Below, one piece after another: positions 11,490 through 21,964 of a stretch of 64,000 nucleotides of DNA. Positions within the stretch are counted from its first letter, which is position 1; every line of letters begins with the position of its first letter. The notes beneath the pieces were generated by a model. That model did not search any database, was not told the DNA's origin, and worked only from the letters and a program-made list of their open reading frames with translations. The DNA lies in assembly GCA_006384855.1 (NCBI GenBank), contig VCJN01003583.1, forward strand, positions 1 to 64,000, in the 5' to 3' direction. A program made the translations under genes and the position numbers. Origin of the DNA: Tetraselmis striata (taxonomy: Eukaryota; Chlorophyta; Chlorodendrophyceae; Chlorodendrales; Chlorodendraceae).

Positions 11490-12740
11490 AGGTCATTATG
11501 CTTCTATTCAAAATACGACAAATTAAAAATGCTGAATGTCTTTTCAAGCGCATCCAAAATGGAATGCGCTAATCTATGTTTAATACTCATAACAATCAAC
11601 AATCGATTTACTCGTGCTACGATCAGTGACGGCAAGGTACGGAATCAAATACGAATGTTGTTTTTCAATGTGTCCCTTTCGACAATCATTTCGCTTTAAT
11701 ATTGTAGCCTCCCGTATCGTCAAGGAGCACATACTTGCAAGTGTTACAAGCCGATGTTGCCAGATCTAATCAAGGTAGGGGGAGATACCTTGATCTGTGC
11801 CAAAATGGTTGTCGTGAGTGGAAGGCAGCGCCAACCAACGACCTAGGTGTCAATGCCGATACCGGAAATGCTGGTGGCTATCATGGTGATGATCATGATG
11901 CCGTTGTCTACCAGTGGCGAAGAGGATGAGAGTGAAGATAGGGATGAAGATGATGACGAGGACGAGGACGATGAGGGGAAGGAGGAAAAGGGGGGCACTC
12001 CTCCTCCGAGGAGGCGGATTCGGAAGAGGCTGATGATACTTCCAGTGATGGTGATGATGAATTTGATGATCCGTTGGGTGACTAAGCCGATACCGCCAGC
12101 GGCCTCAGTCACGTGTGCGTGTAGACACTTGGGCGGCCGCGCCTATCTTCCAATTGAGAGCCGGCCATGAATACATGTGTAACAATGTGCCACCACAATT
12201 GGTTTCGGAGCATCTGCACATTATTCATGTCCTCACTTCATGTTTTGGGCTGCATGACAAACATGATGGTTTCGGAGCTTGTCTAGGAGACTTTACTCTT
12301 GCATTGCTTTGATTTTCATTATCATGATCCATGTTTTGCTGCATGGTAGCTTTGATCATACATGAAAATGGTAATGGCAATGTTATTGTTTCAAAGAGTG
12401 ATATAACATTTCTATTACTACATACATAGTTAGCCATAAACCACAGCGCCTACTACGTTACTTGGTAATACAATACCAAGTTATAATTATCCGTGATCAT
12501 CATATGTACCAAGTTATATCCGTGATCATCATGACCCAACCGTGAAAGCCCGGGGGCAAGACGTTGGCACTTAGATTATTTTGTGGCGCGTGTCTTGCCC
12601 CCTGAGAACAAGGTTCTGAGGCCAACATTGCTTAACACCGCAACCATGCTTCTATCTATCGGCCAACATAACATTTATTTTGAACCACTGTTCATGCCTC
12701 TTTGCGAACACCGCTGACGGTAGGCGACCTCCTCATGGAA
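11490..12740. other. AT-richer non-coding stretch
   Basis: No gene recognised. A purine-rich GAGGATGA-type tract (about 11920-11990) creates an acidic Asp/Glu run in one frame and a serine run on the other strand. This is simple-sequence DNA rather than a domain. An ACCAAGTTAT block and a TCCGTGATCATCAT block each occur twice near 12476-12530. Confidence 0.4.
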
Positions 12741-12749
12741 AGGACGTGG

Positions 12750-13700
12750 TATGCTAGAGCTCAACGGCGCATCGACAGAGGCGTGTTGTGAAAACATTCG
12801 AGCACTTTCGATGCGATATCACACTGACCTTCCCCGTATGACGTCTTTCTCTAGAGACACGCGCCGTCGCCTCATTTGTGTTGCCATCGACTCCGACATC
12901 TACCGCCGGCTCGTAGATGGCATCCTCTTTGCTGATGATACCGAGACAGCTTCCATCAACGTCCACGCCTTCACAGATGTAGTAGTGTTTGACACAGAGG
13001 CCACCACACACATGATTGCTCAGATCACCGACTTGCCATGCATCACACGATGCTGGATAATTCACGGCGGACTTTGAGCCTATGATGCTGTAATCCACAT
13101 ACTCATAATCATCAATGTAGATACGAAGAACACATCCCCACGTGTGATGGGTCGGCGGCAAATCATTTGCGCGCGGTACTACGGAAGACACAAAGGGTGT
13201 ATCCACCATTGGCCGCGGACTTCTTGTGGACTATTGACAAGAAGAAAGTCCACATATCAGATTCCAATAAGTCGCCTTGCTTCACGCCAATGATAGAGTT
13301 GATCACACTTGTAACACCACTCGTCCACCCCCTCAAACCGGACCATGCCATTATCGTGGAGCGCATGCAAGAGACGGACGGACGAGTGTTGTCACGCTCT
13401 GCTTCTCCATGCTGGTTGGCCAAAGCAACTCACGGGGCACTCTCCGGTCAAAAGGGTGTCACTACATCAATGAGTAAGAGCCATGTCTCGAGGCTGTCTT
13501 CACGCCGCTTCTCGATCGGACACGTGGCATATTGAAGATGGAGTCGAAGGACGAAGGTGCCGCGGAAGGAACGGAACCTATTCCCGGACTCGTGATCAAA
13601 GTGGCCCTCCTTGAGGGCTTTCCCACGCGCAAGGACGTTGCCAACAATATTGTGGAAGACCTCGAGCATCAAGATACCGCGGTCCGTAGTTGCCATGCTT
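12750..13700 (-). pseudogene. LINE reverse transcriptase relic
   Basis: Reading on the minus strand, pieces of a non-LTR retrotransposon reverse transcriptase appear in order. First comes RHLQYA-like LHLQYATCPIEKRREDS, then LLIDVVTPFD followed by VPRELLW (the catalytic-Asp region, usually LVDLxKAFDxVPRxLLW), then SIIGVKQGDLLESDMWTFF (usually IGVKQGDLLGPxLFTFF). Frames change several times between these blocks. No clear YADD block was found downstream. No endonuclease domain or poly(A) tail was seen, so this is an old 5'-truncated or eroded copy. Clade is not assigned. Confidence 0.75.
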
Positions 13701-14324
13701 GCAATAGTGGTAGTAGTTTGTTAGGTATATACATGTAGCGACTACTCGTAAAACTTGTCTGCCGGCTGTCCCTGCTACCTTCCAGCACTATCACTTATAT
13801 TACTTTATTGGATAGTAAGCTTGCACATCAACACGAACCCATTCGACACTTTGGTGTATTGGTCCATGCTTCTCTATCTTCAGCGATGCGCACGGGGCGT
13901 CACGCTTGAACACCCCCCCCCCCCCTCCCCCCTTCCCCCCTTCACGGCAATATAATTCCACCAACATGGAGGTAGTGCGCATAAATAAAAGCAGGGCGGG
14001 GTGGCCTCCGCCGGACTACATATATACTGTGCATACATGCGCAGCCCGTGACCCCATCCCGTACTGGGATCATGACAGCTACTGACCTGGGCGGTTTGAA
14101 GTGCCGGAAATAAAAATGGTGAGAACCTCCCAATTAATTAAAGGGAACGCTATTCTCGTGCCACGCAGCACTCGGCTCACGACGGCACGCGTTACAGGCA
14201 CGTGGCGCCATGCACTACTATGCAGCAGACACGCTTCGCCCGACTCCGCCGAATGCGGCAAGGAGCAGGCCGGAAGAGAACCCTCCTACGCGCCGCTGCT
14301 CCATCATTGTGCAGCATGTAACTA

Positions 14325-14480
14325 GGTCGCATTGCGATTTTTACGATGATGGTAAACGATTATTTCATGTGATTACTCCTAACCATCATAACAGGTCGCA
14401 TTGCGATCTGTATTACAATGATGGTGGTAAACGATCATTTGATGTAATTATTCCTGACCATCATAACCGACACATGTAAT
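14325..14480. repeat. Tandem duplication, about 72-bp unit, 2 copies
   Basis: Two adjacent units share AGGTCGCATTGCGAT, GATGGT and AAACGAT blocks and end in CCATCATAAC. No coding role seen. Confidence 0.8.
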
Positions 14481-14919
14481 ACAGGTATAATACCGGCCCC
14501 CATGTAGTCACCCTCAATGACCTAGTTAATAAAGTTTGTAACGCCATCAGTGCGCGCAATCATGACGACAGCGTACAGTTAACACACCACGGGGCCTGCG
14601 GCCACGATGCGCCCGGATGGATCACACATAGTAGTTCATGCTGCCAGCTCCTCTCCCTGATTGCTGTAATTAATTTACTGCTGGCTATCCAGCTACTACT
14701 GAAACATTGCAGGGATGACACAGTTTCAAAATATGTTTGTACTGTCTTCGACCAACTACACGCCGTGCCTCAGAACAGCATATACTCACGCTCGGTTGCT
14801 ACATACGCTCGTCATCAGTACTTATCGATATTATACATATGTGCCAGTGACAAAGTTATGCGGTAACACCAGGGTGCTGTGTCGGAAACATGCACACTTC
14901 TGTTAAAGCAGCCACGAAA

Positions 14920-15295
14920 ACGGCATCAGCGGCTGCTAGACTGTAACAGCGGACGGGGGTGCGGCGCACATGTAGGCGGGGTAGTACTGATATACTGTAT
15001 TACGGCATTGGATCAGCTCACCACGGCACGTGCTTACGCTCAATTGCGGTATCATCCCATTGCGGTATCCAATTGCGGTGTAATTGCGGTATCATCCAAT
15101 CGTGAATACTAATCATTGTTTATGTGTGTTAGTGGACAAATTTCTCCGGTACCTGGGTCTAGGTATATTGATATTGAGCAAATCGCAAACGGCATCAGCG
15201 GCTGCTAGACCACAAGAGCAGACGGGGGTGCGGCGCAGATGTAGTACTGATAAACTATATGTATTACAGCATTGGCTTGGCTCAACTGCTCACAG
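14920..15295. repeat. Direct repeat pair downstream of the Armadillo gene
   Basis: About 100 bp at 14920-15025 recurs diverged at 15188-15290. Both share CGGCATCAGCGGCTGCTAGAC, then GACGGGGGTGCGGCGCA, then TAGTACTGATA. Between them lie three or four short units of ATTGCGGTATCATCC type (15040-15100). Confidence 0.8.
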
Positions 15296-15378
15296 AAACC
15301 ACTGTTACTGGTTTACTGCCTGGGTGGCGGTGCCCCATGGCGGCCGCTGAATCCTGCTGCTACTGGCGGGATTCTATA

Positions 15379-17429
15379 CTAGTTGCTCTCGGCCAGCTGC
15401 AGGGCCACTTCCGCGGCGTCCACCTCGCTCAGCAGGCCCAGCCTCTCCGCCTCTTGCTTGACAGCCAAGGTTGCCGTCCACCAGCCCCCTGACGGCCGCC
15501 ACCGCATGCGTCTGGACCTCTCTGCTGGCATGCAGGCGCAGGGCGCGCTGCAGGTCCTCCAGCATGTGCAGCTGCACCGCGCGCGCCTTGTTCTCCTCGT
15601 TGTCCGTCAGGTTGATGATGGCCGCGCACGCCTGCTCCTGGATGTACTCGTTGCCGGTGTACTTGCGCATGATCCCCTGCAGGTCCGCCAGCATGCCGAT
15701 CCTCCCGGCCTCGACCTCGTTGTCCGTGCTGACGGTCATGTGGCGCAGCGCGTAGCAGGCGTAGAGCATCACGTCCTCCGCCTCCAGGTGGGCACGCATC
15801 GCGGCTTGGACCTCCTTCAGGATGGAGAGGCGCCCGCCTGTGACCTGGTTGGGGATGTGGTCCTCCACCAGGCGCGCGATCGAGTAGCACGCGTCCTGCT
15901 GAACGCCGGCGTCGCCGGGGTACGCGGTCATGGCGTTGGCAAATATCCGTCATCAGGCCCATCCGCCCGGCCTCCTGCTGGTTCTCCACAACATCGGTGC
16001 AGATGTTCCCGATGGCGCCGCACGCCCTCCGCAGCACGGCAGGGGCCCCGCTGTGCAGGCGCATCGCCTGCTGGATGTCCTTGAAGATGCCCAGCCAGCC
16101 CGCCTCCTTCCGGTTGGCCAGGCTGCCGGCGGCGATGTTCCCGACCGCCTGGCATGCCTCCTCCTGGACGTCGGCGCTGGTGCGGTGCTGGTGCATGGCG
16201 CGCTGGATGTCCCTCAGCAGGCCGATGCGGCCGGCCTCGCCCTGGTTGGCGCTGTCTTGGGCCGTGATGTTCACGATAGCCCCAATGCCGTGCGTCTGGA
16301 GGCCGCGGCTATCGGGGTGCCGGCGCATCGCCTTCTGGACCTCCTTCATCAGGCCGTGCCGCGCCGCTTTCTTCCGGTTCTCGTCGTTGCTGGAGGTGAT
16401 GTTGGCGACCGCGCGGCAGGCGGCCTCCTGCAGGCTCACACTGGCGGGGTGCGTGCGCATCGCCTGGTGGATTTCCGTGAGCAACTCCAGCCGGCCCGCC
16501 TCGTCGTCGTTGTCGCCCGTGTAGCCCATCATGTTGGTCAGCGCCTTGCACGCGTGCTTCTGGACCCTCGACCGGCCGGTGTGCTGGCGCATGGCCTTCC
16601 GCACGTCGGACAGCAGGCCAAGGTTCCCCGCCTCGGCGTGAATGGGGCCGTTATCCCTCGCCAGCATGTTGGCCACAGCCTTGCAGGCCTCCGACTGGAC
16701 GACGGCCGTCAAGGCGTGCGCCTGCATGAGCGCCTGCACGCCCTGGAGGCTGTCGGCGGCTCTCACTGCCTCTACGGCCGGCTGGCCGTCGATCAACTCC
16801 GCGTCCTGTCCTGCTGGCTCAGACGTCAGAGACGACTCCGCGGGGGACGCGGCGGGCTGCAGCGCGCGGCGCCTCTGTCGGGCTCGTGGGCTGGGGGACC
16901 GGTCGCCGGCAGGGGACAGGCGCCTGACCCCTCTCGCAGGCGCCCCCCCCGCCGCGCCGGCCGGGGGGTTCAGGCCGGAGGAGCCCGCCGCGGAGTCGTC
17001 CGCCATCATCGCAATGCCGACACGCTGAAGGCGCAGCCTCTTGGCCTCGGTGTGGTCATCCCACTGCTTGCGCAGCTCGTGCAGGTTGTCCTCCACGTAG
17101 GGCGTGTTGCACTTCACCGCCAGCCGCTCCGCGTAGCTGAAGGCGCGCTCCAGCATGGCGACGCAGACGCTGTCGTGGAGCGGCTTCTCGGCCAGCTGGG
17201 TTGCGGCGGATTGCAGCAGCTCCAGCGTGCCCCGCAGCTGGCCCTCCTGCATGCGCAGCGCCGCGGCATAGTGGTGGGAGTACTGGTGGGCGTGGCTGAA
17301 GGCTTGGGCCGGGCAGAGGCGGAAGGGCTCCAGCGGGTTGCCCGCCTCATCCTCGAGAGCCGGCAGCCCACCCGCGGCGCCGGTGGACGTGGCGTATATC
17401 TGAGTAAAGCAAACATGCCAGAGCATCAC
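15379..17429 (-). pseudogene. Armadillo-repeat protein with two single-base frame disruptions
   Basis: About 680 codons, GC-rich, without visible introns. The first ~110 residues are predicted helical, followed by a Pro/Arg/Ser-rich linker and then roughly ten helical repeats of 42-44 residues. The consensus resembles AGRxGLLxDIQxAMRxH, then VQExACxAVxNIxxxxxxN; this is the Armadillo family, a protein-interaction scaffold. The frame shifts by one base near 15935 (between TDICQ and AMTAYPGD) and again near 15463 (between DGNLG and KQEAERLGLL). Repeat spacing continues perfectly across both points, and the restored frame ends at TAG 15379-15381. Neither site is a homopolymer. It is either a very recent pseudogene or has two sequence errors. 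An acceptor-like TTTACTCAG near 17400 means an upstream exon may exist. Partner unknown. Confidence 0.8.
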
Positions 17430-17449
17430 CTCTTGGTTAGTTTTATATG

Positions 17450-18320
17450 ATAAATAATAAATACATAATATACGTAAGGGTTTTGAAGGTTTTAGGGTCT
17501 AAGCCCTGAACCCTACATATGCTTGGTGTATGCTGAATAAAGTAGTGGTAGTCATCCACGCAGATAGCTATGCCAGGTCAAAGCTCCGATTGGAACACCA
17601 TGTCAGATTCACCGCCCGGCAATGAGTCGTACGAAATCATCATCTATTCAATGGAGATAATATGCACTGGTACATATTTGCAGTAGTTCTCTTGTGCTGC
17701 TACATACTATTGTTTTGCCATGCGGTGCCCCGCGACATCCTGTATACAATGTAATCGCACGCCTGTATATATATATAGATAGCACTATCCGAATACATCC
17801 GACCGCGTTATGGGACTGTCGTAAATCGGGCGACCTAAATAATAAAAAATGAGCAGTCGGTGCATGAACTCCAGCCTTGAAAAGCACAGGCCGCCGTCGA
17901 CTCCCATAACGTCAGATTTATTTCAAACGTTGATGCTGTCGTGCGCAAACCCTGCTCCGGCATCAGTCGACGGCAGCAGCAGCTGTCGACCCAAAGACGG
18001 GGAGTTCATCGGCGCGCATTCGGCATGCTTGGCACGATGTACATTTTACAGCCGTATCCCGGCGCTAGATCCAGCAGCCGTCGCGGTGGAGGCTTCGCCG
18101 CCATGCCGTCGACTATTGTTCTGAGAGGGACCGTTCCGAATAATATACAGTGGCCGCATGTACCGTCATGGCAACCCGGCGGGACATTCCACCGCGGGGG
18201 TGCAAATGCAGGAGTCGGAGGGCCCCCGCCGCGACAGCATTGCGTTACAGTCTGTGTCGTTCTGTCGGCCGACGAGCGAGATAGTAGCATCTTATTGAGA
18301 CACAAGACACAACACTGAGA
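17450..18320. other. Gap without recognised gene
   Basis: AT-rich at 17430-17850, with a short TATATA run near 17766. Plus-strand frames at 17849-18124 and 17941-18318 have no domain features. I see nothing else supportable. Confidence 0.4.
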
Positions 18321-18321
18321 C

Positions 18322-18369
18322 ATAACATATACACAGGTATTGTGATAAAAATACCTGTGTATATGTTAT
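18322..18369. repeat. Perfect 20-bp inverted repeat (hairpin), 8-nt loop
   Basis: Arms 18322-18341 and 18350-18369 are exact reverse complements (ATAACATATACACAGGTATT type) around GTGATAAA. It coincides with the stop codon of the minus-strand frame 18366-18809, so it may be a 3'-end hairpin or the remains of a small palindromic element. Confidence 0.9.
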
Positions 18370-18809
18370 AGATACAAAGACATATGACTGCCTCGCGGTG
18401 GCTTCGTGCTAGTAGTGTGTATGCATAGAGGCGTAGTCTCGGTCGCGGTACTTATCCCAGTGCTGCCGTGCGTGGTGCAGCCCCGAGTATATGAAGCGTC
18501 GGGCAACAACGGGCTACTCATCTCGAAAGGATCCGCCCGCCCCCCTCCATTCCCGCACGGCGATGCTTTCTTGGCAAGAGGCAGCTCGCTGGCGGCAATT
18601 AAAATAGAACGCACCGTCGCAAGGGTGGCACCCGCATGCATCAGCACGCGCCGCAGGTAGTCAGCATTGTCGAGTTCCCAAGGAAAATATAGCTCGCAGT
18701 AGCGCCCCACTTCCGGCGTCGCGAGTCGCGCCGGTCCGAGCGGCGAGTGCTGTCCCGCCACCGCACCGTCCGCAGCAGGCCTGTTCGCCCCCGCCGAGTC
18801 TGCCATCAA
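18366..18809 (-). CDS. Hypothetical open reading frame
   Basis: 147 codons beginning M-M-A-D-S-A-G-A-N-R-P and ending at TAA inside the 18322-18369 hairpin. The middle part (VGRYCELYFPWELDNADYL, then LRRVLMHAGATLATVRSIL) looks like genuine amphipathic helix. The last 60 residues are Thr/Ser-rich and look non-coding, so a splice or an earlier end is possible. No family recognised. Its start lies 53 bp from a plus-strand candidate start at 18863, so a shared promoter is conceivable. Confidence 0.3.
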   Translation of the reverse strand: MMADSAGANRPAADGAVAGQHSPLGPARLATPEVGRYCELYFPWELDNADYLRRVLMHAGATLATVRSILIAASELPLAKKASPCGNGGGRADPFEMSSPLLPDASYTRGCTTHGSTGISTATETTPLCIHTTSTKPPRGSHMSLYL

Positions 18810-18862
18810 CAGATTCCTACTCGCGCCCGCAGCAGCAAAGCTGATTCAACGCAGCGCCGACG

Positions 18863-18979
18863 ATGGGCGAGGTTCGCCCGTCTCGGTGTTTCCGCGCTGC
18901 ACGAGCAGCGTGTGGGATCTGGGTTTGCTTGTGGATTGTAACTCTCGCTGCTGTCGATGCGTCTCATTTGGGTTCCAAG
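18863..18979 (+). CDS. Possible first exon with signal peptide
   Basis: ATG at 18863 opens MGEVRPSRCFRAARAACGI, then WVCLWIVTLAAVDASHLGSK: a basic start, a hydrophobic core and a small-residue site, which fits a signal peptide. It ends at a good donor (AAG followed by GTAAAT). The downstream exon was not confidently found; an acceptor-like CACAG lies near 19098. No family assigned. Confidence 0.25.
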
Positions 18980-19149
18980 GTAAATCGTCACCCTACACTT
19001 ATATCGTCTCCCAGGACCCCCGTAGCTGCCTTCCAGAAAGATCTGCGCGAAACTATCTTGTCGTCCGTATTGGTCAGCCACCATCCCGCAGCGCACAGGT
19101 AGTATTCGCACGAACCGCGGGCGGTCCTATACGGGTACAATTATAGCCA

Positions 19150-19824
19150 CAATGCCTGGGATAGAGAGACGCGATATTTCAGCCTTTCGTTGGTATTATT
19201 TCGCTGGAGGACGGCGTATCCGTATCTAGGTCATTAGTTCAGGCGGCTGAGGAAGGCTCATCATCTGGCTCATTTACGCGGCTAGCAGGATCGGGCCAAC
19301 TCCACACTTGGTTTACAGTATGCCCCCTGCCATGCTTAACAAATTTGTGTGTGCTCGAGGTATTGTATATTATTTTCATCTGAAGGACAGGTAATAATGC
19401 CAGCACACCATCATTTGTATGTGCATGCGCATGTGCTATGTGCATGTGCTTCGCAGCACTGATTGTTGAGTAGTGGTATCGACTTTGGGCCGCACAAAGT
19501 AGCAGTGTACAGTAAGTTTATTGCGTGGCTGCGTCGTCTGCGATCTCGGCTGTGACGAAAATGGGCCAGGTAACGATGGGCTAACGAATACCTTCCGACC
19601 TAATATCACTACTACATGCATGCTTTAGTACGCGGGGATGCAGCCTATTAATACATGAAGTAAATAGACGCCAATCATGAAGTAATGGTACGATGGGGGA
19701 TTCTGTGGTGCGGGTACCTAGTATCACCCGAATGCCTTTTCAGGCTCTGCCAGTTGCGTGTATGGGTTTGAGTCAAGGATGATACAGCACGATACATACA
19801 TATGTGTACAAGCGTTCAGGACAT

Positions 19825-19856
<32 letters not shown>

Positions 19857-20905
19857 AAAACCCACACATACTGACACATATTATATATTTATCTTAGTCG
19901 CGAACGGGTATACCATATGTCCCACAGCGTCAGTGTACTCGTATATCATCGCGGCGTGCCTATGCCTGAGCATCCGACATCGAAGGATATACCTGGTGTG
20001 GGTGATAAGCCAGCCAGTAGTCCATCGCAGTATAAAGTGGCATCCCCTATTTCGAAACATGCACTTTATCATGATATTATACTGCCAGTTATAATATTTT
20101 ACTGTTAGTCGTACAGGTACTACCGATACGCGACAAAGCCGATCTAACTAGTAGTAATAACGCCATATTTGACTCGAACTGGATAGTAGTATACTCAAAC
20201 TGGCTGACTACAGGCACATGACAAACCATGACATTAGAGTGGCAAATATCCCCCAAGGCACGGTGCTGCACGCACTAGTAGTACTCCCAGCACCGTGGAA
20301 TAAGGATGTAGTCGCTATAGTTGTATACTAGCGCTACATGCCGCGTATAATTATTCGCATTGCACCGCGTTTGATATCGGGGCAGTTCAATATGCCTTTG
20401 GTGGCCCTGCACGCCAACGGAATAGGAATGGCAGCATGGCAGAGCATGTTACGAGAACCACGTCAGAGTGGACATCGCCACTGTACGAGCACACGTACCA
20501 TTACGCTGCCATACCTCCAGAAAGAGTGCAGGACATTGGCATATTTGGTTCTCATGGGCAGAACTCGTATCTGTTTTCTCCAAGAAGTACCGGGGGAGTT
20601 GAGGAGAAATTGGGGAGGGGGGGGGGCGTATTATCGACATATGAGGAGATCAATCAATGGCAGTGCGTGCCATGCGTTGTGTCATGTTGCCAGACTGCTG
20701 CGTCGCCACACCAGCCCCGTCAGGGAACAGCTCGGCGGTGCGCTGCGGGGTCGATCCCAGCTCCGTAAATTACACCGAGCCAACCAACGGCACCCCGAGC
20801 CCATGTAACCCTTCTAACCAGTCTACCAGCGGGGATCCGTCTCCCAGCGGGGATCCGTCTCAAACAGGCTGACAGCCGCCATCAGGCGGCCATGGGGGCT
20901 TTCTC
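19150..20905. other. Gene-poor gap
   Basis: Holds a (CA)n microsatellite at about 19826-19853, a direct repeat of CAGCGGGGATCCGTCTC at 20828-20861 and a short hairpin GCCGCC/GGCGGC near 20875-20890, just 3' of the Armadillo gene that ends at 20948. No gene recognised. Confidence 0.45.
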
Positions 20906-20910
20906 CCTCT

Positions 20911-20915
20911 TTACA
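20911..20915 (-). terminator. Likely poly(A) signal TGTAA of the tail-anchored ARM gene
   Basis: TGTAA on the minus strand, about 33 nt after the stop codon at 20948-20950. Confidence 0.4.
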
Positions 20916-20947
20916 CCACGTGCGCTACACCCAGTGACCCAGGCACC

Positions 20948-21914
20948 TTAGCGGGAGGAGAGGTAGCGGTATCCGAGGTATAGGGCGCCCGGCAGCGCGA
21001 TCGCGGACGCTGCGAGCGCGTACCGGCGCCGACGCTCGCTGGCCATCTTTGCTGCGGTCGGGCCCAGCACCTGGGGAGGAGCAAAGAGGGGGAATGCCGG
21101 TAGATTAGAGAAGTGGGTGGGGAGGGGAGCCTGCTGTGAGACGAGAGAGAGAGAGAGAGAGAGAGTTTTAGGGACACACATGGGATTAGGCAGGGTGCCG
21201 GTGCCCGAGAGAGGCGGATGCGGGACTGCAGGGCGAGGCGACGCTCACATCCAGCAGGTACTGTCCCGCCCTGAGGATGGTGTCGTCCGTCAGGTCGGTG
21301 TTACCGGCGGTCACCATGTTGTCCCGGTACTGCTCGAGCGCCTCGGTCACAAGCTGTTGTTTCAGGGTTGGTGGGAGGGGGAGGGGGGGGGGGGTTTAAC
21401 GGGCGGTCGCATACAATCGTCAATGTTGCATGTCGGCCACCTCCCTGAATGGGTCACTTCACATGCAGCATGTCCGGGCAAGTCCCGGAGCGAAATCACA
21501 GGCAGTACGCACCGACTGCAGCCTGGAGCCCGCCGCCACGCGGCACGCGGGCTCAAACGGGTCGCCGCCCTCGCGCACCAGCACCGCCAGGCTGAACAGC
21601 GCCGCCCACAGCACCTGCGGGCAGCAGCGGGGGCGGCGCGCCATGCTGTCAGCCCCGCTTAACCTGCAGGTGCCCACGCTGCGCCTGAGACCACCAGAGC
21701 CGCATGCTCAGCTGCGATCCGTGCGCAGGGTTGCCTGCGAGTACCCCTGATGAACCCTGACGGAAGCGACTCCGCAAACACCATGAAAGTGTATGCTCAC
21801 CCACCAATCACGCGGCAGGGACATATACAGATCCATATCCATTTACACTTCCATATAAATATACATATACATATTACACATAATATGTAGTCTTTATAGA
21901 GAGATGTATAGAGA

Positions 21915-21964
<50 letters not shown>

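Noticed and set aside
11843-12170. Acidic Asp/Glu-rich frame, like a nuclear acidic protein
   Set aside because: The run comes from a purine-rich simple repeat; the opposite strand gives an equally long Ser run. No conserved flanking domain.
12915-12970. Plus-strand LFADDT in frame, like an RT catalytic motif
   Set aside because: The surrounding LINE RT motifs (LLIDVVTPFD, GVKQGDLL) are on the minus strand, so a plus-strand match is a chance reading of the opposite strand.
15930-17450. 506-codon plus-strand frame opposite the Armadillo gene
   Set aside because: Shadow of GC-rich minus-strand coding sequence; only the minus strand shows repeat periodicity.
17849-18323. Small frames on both strands around 18 kb
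   Set aside because: No domain, no codon periodicity that I can see, and mutual overlap.
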